Below, piece after piece: positions 61,210-64,000 of a DNA stretch of 64,000 nucleotides. Under the pieces are notes generated by a model. The model saw only the letters and a list, made by a program, of their open reading frames with translations. It was not told where the DNA came from and did no database searches. The position numbers were made by a program, and so were the translations under genes. The stretch is from CAVQHY01 sp963712465 (GTDB lineage Bacteria; Actinomycetota; Thermoleophilia; Gaiellales; Gaiellaceae), in assembly GCA_963712465.1 (NCBI GenBank), contig CAVQHY010000004.1:310001-374000 (forward strand), written 5' to 3'. Every line of letters starts with the position of its first letter. Positions within the stretch are counted from its first letter, which is position 1.

Positions 61210-62877
61210 CTAGCCGGCAGAGGCCGGGGTGATGGAGGTCGTCGAGGTCGAGCTCGCGGTGAGCGGGACCTGGTCGGGTGGGGAGCCGTCGTGGCCGGTT
61301 GGGGTGCCGGGTCGAGCGCGAGGCACATGGCTGGCGGGCTCCGAGTCGTGGCCCTTTGCCGGGGGCTGGGGTGCTGCGACTGCGTCGAGGCTGATCGTGT
61401 CTTCGCTCGTCGGCTCGATGGGAGGCGCGATCGGGATTCGGCGTGCGCTTCCTGCGCCTGAGATCGGCTCGATCTCGACCAGGTCGACGGCGGCGAGTGT
61501 GCTTGTCGAGTGGAAGTGGATCTGTGCGAAGCCTGCGGGTTGTTGTCCGATCGCGAGTGGTCCGCCGGCGCCGGCGGTGCCGCCGTCGACGAGGACGTGT
61601 GGGCCACGGCGCTCAACGTGTGCCTTGTGGTCGTGGCCGGTGAGGATGAGAAGCGGCGTCTCGTCGGGGGCGAGCTCGCGTAGGAGCGCATGGGCGAGGC
61701 CGTGTTGGTGGACGAGGACGACGTCGGGACGCTCGGGCAACGAGCGAAACCAGAGCACGAACTGGTTCTCGAGCAGCTGCAGGGTTTCGCCTTTGGCCTC
61801 GAGGAGATGGTGTCCGGACAGCTGGCCGTCCCCTTCGAGCGGATCGTCGTAGCCGGCGACGAGGAGGCCGTCGATCCGAGCGAGCGGCCGCCCGTCGGTC
61901 GTCCCGTCCGGGAGCAACCGGCCGTTTCTCGTGAGCACGGTTGCGCCGGCGGCGGCGAGCGAGCGCATCAGCGGGCCGGAGTCGTGGTTGCCCGAGACCG
62001 CGACGACGCGCGCTCCCAACCGGGAGACTGGTGGGACGATCCACTGCTCGTGCTCTGTGCCGAGCTGGGCGAAGTCGCCCACAAAGAAGACCGTCTTGCC
62101 GCTGGCGAACTCGGCGAGAGCCGGCAGGACGAGCGAGTTCGAGTGGAGGTCGGAGACGACCAGCGCGCTTCGGCTGAGCGGGACAGCCTTGGGCGGCTGC
62201 TGGATGAGGGCGATGAGCTGCTCGAGTCCGGCCAGCGCCTGCTCGTAGGAGTCTGTGTAGCGCTCGGTCGTCTGGCCAAGCTGCTCCGAGAAGGCGAGCA
62301 GCTTCGGCAGCTCACCACCGCGGGCGTAGAAGACCGGCTCGCGGAAGGCGTCTTCGCCGAGCCCGGAAATCGTCGCAGCCGAGACGCCGGTCACCACAGC
62401 CGCCGCGGCGAGGCCGCAGGCGGTTCCGGTCACAAGCCAGCGACGACGGCCGAAAGCGGCAAGGAGCGCGCCGGCGAAGAGTCCTCCAAGAGCGCCGCCG
62501 GCGAGAGCGATGACAAGCGACCTTCGTAGCTCGCGATGGACGATTCTGCCAACGTCCGTCCTGACTCGCCCCAACTCACGGTCCGCGTCCGCCGCCGAGC
62601 GAAGCGCGCCCATGATCGACCCGCGGTCAAGCGCCCTGACCTCCAGGTCGAGCCCGACCGGGGCCCCGTAGGGACGACTCCGGACACCCCAGTCGACGAT
62701 CGGCACATAGACATCGATCCGGCCCCGCCCAAGCGCGGGGCGAGCGTCAACGCTCGCCGTCCCCAGCGCCGTCTCGCCGCTCGTCGGTCCAACCGCCGAG
62801 ACGGCGGCCCCCGCGCCAGCGAGCCCGAACGCCAAGCAGAGGAGAAGACGCAGCGCAAGGCGAGTAGGGGGGACCAT
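61210..62877 (-). CDS. Membrane-anchored calcineurin-like metallophosphoesterase
   Basis: 555 residues. Two N-terminal hydrophobic segments flank an extracytoplasmic region, then a metallophosphatase domain: VVSDLHSN, VFFVGDFAQLG, VAVSGNHDSG and LTGHDHK give the DxH, GD, GNH[DE] and GHxH metal ligands. C-terminal tail is Ser/Pro/Thr-rich. It should hydrolyse phosphoesters. ATG at 62877 is preferred over a longer frame from 62922. Confidence 0.85.
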   Translation of the reverse strand: MVPPTRLALRLLLCLAFGLAGAGAAVSAVGPTSGETALGTASVDARPALGRGRIDVYVPIVDWGVRSRPYGAPVGLDLEVRALDRGSIMGALRSAADADRELGRVRTDVGRIVHRELRRSLVIALAGGALGGLFAGALLAAFGRRRWLVTGTACGLAAAAVVTGVSAATISGLGEDAFREPVFYARGGELPKLLAFSEQLGQTTERYTDSYEQALAGLEQLIALIQQPPKAVPLSRSALVVSDLHSNSLVLPALAEFASGKTVFFVGDFAQLGTEHEQWIVPPVSRLGARVVAVSGNHDSGPLMRSLAAAGATVLTRNGRLLPDGTTDGRPLARIDGLLVAGYDDPLEGDGQLSGHHLLEAKGETLQLLENQFVLWFRSLPERPDVVLVHQHGLAHALLRELAPDETPLLILTGHDHKAHVERRGPHVLVDGGTAGAGGPLAIGQQPAGFAQIHFHSTSTLAAVDLVEIEPISGAGSARRIPIAPPIEPTSEDTISLDAVAAPQPPAKGHDSEPASHVPRARPGTPTGHDGSPPDQVPLTASSTSTTSITPASAG

Positions 62878-63098
62878 CCTCCGTGGAAGTGTCGGCTGCC
62901 GATGCCCAACGCCCAATAACACGCCCGGATAGAACGAGAAGAGTTTCCTCCACTCACGGCGACCGTTCGAATCGCGTCCACCCTCCTGAGGCTGCGGCGA
63001 CCGATCACTGGCGGCTCAGTCTTCGGATCGGTGGTCCTAGCCATCGGGCGCAAAGCTCGGCGCCCGGTTTCCCTTTGGTCAGTGGGAAAGCCGTGCGG

Positions 63099-64000
63099 CT
63101 AATCCATCCGGCCGAGCAGAACGCAGCCGTTGTGGCCGCCCAGGCCCATCGCGTTGGAGAGCGCGACGTCGATCTGTGCCTCGCGCGCCTCGTTCGGGAC
63201 GTAGTCGAGGTCACAGACCGGATCGGGGTTGCGGTAGTTGATCGTCGGTGGGATTACCTGGTGGTGGATCGCGAGCGCTGAGAAGATCGCCTCGCACGCC
63301 CCCGCCGCGCCGAAGAGGTGGCCCGTCATCGACTTCGTCGACGAGACGGCGAGCTTGTAGGCGTGATCGCCGAAGACGTCCTTGATCGCCTTCGTCTCGG
63401 CCGCGTCGCCGAGCGGTGTGGCGGTTCCGTGCGCGTTGATGTAATCGACCCGCTCGGGCGCCACCCCTGCGCGCGCGAGTGCCGAGTGGATCATCTCGGC
63501 CACGCCCAGCGCGTTCGGGTCGGGCTGCAGCATGTGGTGGGCGTCGTTGGAGGCACCAGAGCCGAGCACCTCGGCGTAGATCGTTGCGCCTCGCCGCTTT
63601 GCGGATTCGAGCTCTTCGAGCATCACCACCCCGGCGCCCTCGCCCATCACGAAGCCCGCCCGCGTCGAGTCGAAGGGCCGGCAGGCCCGCGACGGATCCC
63701 CGTTCTCTGCGACAAGCGCGCGCATCGAGCAGAAGCCCGCCAGGATGAGCGGATGGATGGCGCTCTCGGTCCCGCCGGCGAGCACAGCGTCCGCTTCGCC
63801 GCGCCGGATCAACTCTGTGGCCTCGCCGATCGCGTGCGAGCCGGTAGCGCAAGCGGACACAACGGCGTAGTTCGGGCCGCGGATCCCGAGCTCGATCGCA
63901 AGCTGACCGCTCGCGGAGTCGACGAGGATATTGGCGAGGAAGCTTGGCGAGACCCGATCGGGTCCGCGCTGCCTGAGGATGTCGGACTGGCGCGTCAGCT
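63099..64000 (-). CDS. fabF: Beta-ketoacyl-ACP synthase II, 5' end cut by window
   Basis: The 5' part is outside the window. The catalytic Cys is in AVVSACATGSHAIGEA, the two His are in INAHGTATPLGD and KSMTGHLFGAAG, and the end is NAMGLGGHNGCVLLGRMD. It condenses malonyl-ACP with acyl-ACP in fatty-acid elongation. Confidence 0.95.
   Translation of the reverse strand, partial: LTRQSDILRQRGPDRVSPSFLANILVDSASGQLAIELGIRGPNYAVVSACATGSHAIGEATELIRRGEADAVLAGGTESAIHPLILAGFCSMRALVAENGDPSRACRPFDSTRAGFVMGEGAGVVMLEELESAKRRGATIYAEVLGSGASNDAHHMLQPDPNALGVAEMIHSALARAGVAPERVDYINAHGTATPLGDAAETKAIKDVFGDHAYKLAVSSTKSMTGHLFGAAGACEAIFSALAIHHQVIPPTINYRNPDPVCDLDYVPNEAREAQIDVALSNAMGLGGHNGCVLLGRMD

Noticed and set aside
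1..64000. CRISPR arrays, rRNA genes, complete insertion sequences, integrases
   Set aside because: No regularly spaced repeats, rRNA-like sequence or transposase/integrase frame was found.

Overview
The window is about 70% G+C and almost fully coding. Its gene content (rplM-rpsI, glmM, glmS, acpS-nnr-alr-cca, ispH, fabI, fabF) and protein style suggest a high-GC, deep-branching actinobacterium, most likely class Thermoleophilia (Gaiellales or Solirubrobacterales-like). That placement is inference from general resemblance, not from a marker search.

Layout. 1-9.5 kb: a BrkB-type membrane protein, two large membrane proteins, acylphosphatase, two MFS transporters and a uracil-DNA glycosylase, then ribosomal proteins L13 and S9. 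9.5-13.4 kb: a minus-strand group with a dimethylglycine/sarcosine dehydrogenase-like flavoprotein, a choline-kinase-like protein and an acetyltransferase. 13.4-22.3 kb: a core block with GlmM, GlmS, ArfB, AcpS, Nnr, Alr, a CCA-adding-type enzyme and a methyltransferase. 22-36 kb: lipid and envelope functions (PlsC-like, flippase-like, PAP2), a coupled HDAC-like/SDR/FIST operon, a large subtilase, FabI and a PQQ-type sugar dehydrogenase fused to cytochrome c. 36.2-37.9 kb: a YbdK-type glutamate-cysteine ligase coupled to a peroxiredoxin whose peroxidatic cysteine codon is an in-frame UGA, with a SECIS-like hairpin just downstream. It reads as a selenoprotein. 38.3-42.0 kb: a lasso-peptide cluster with a nucleotidyltransferase, PqqD/B1, protease B2, a short cyclase C, an HPr-kinase-like protein and a 45-residue precursor. 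42-49.6 kb: beta-lactamase-like hydrolase, cNMP-binding protein, NUDIX, thioredoxin, IleRS, IspH, a receiver-domain protein, a CAP-domain protein and tRNA-Pro(UGG). 49.6-60.2 kb: an accessory, decaying region with frameshifted or truncated genes, repeated small ORFs, dispersed short repeats, a GGDEF protein, an Arc-type repressor and a flippase. 60.2-64 kb: a DUF11/RTX secreted protein, a metallophosphoesterase and FabF, cut by the right edge.

Expression style. Many genes have a TANNNT -10-like hexamer 6-11 nt before the start codon with no room for a Shine-Dalgarno site, which points to leaderless mRNAs. Divergent neighbours are separated by only a few to about 45 nt, and several carry back-to-back or overlapping -10 hexamers, in one case inside each other's coding sequence. 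Operon genes overlap as ATGA, GTGA or TGATG, and convergent genes often share stop-codon bases.
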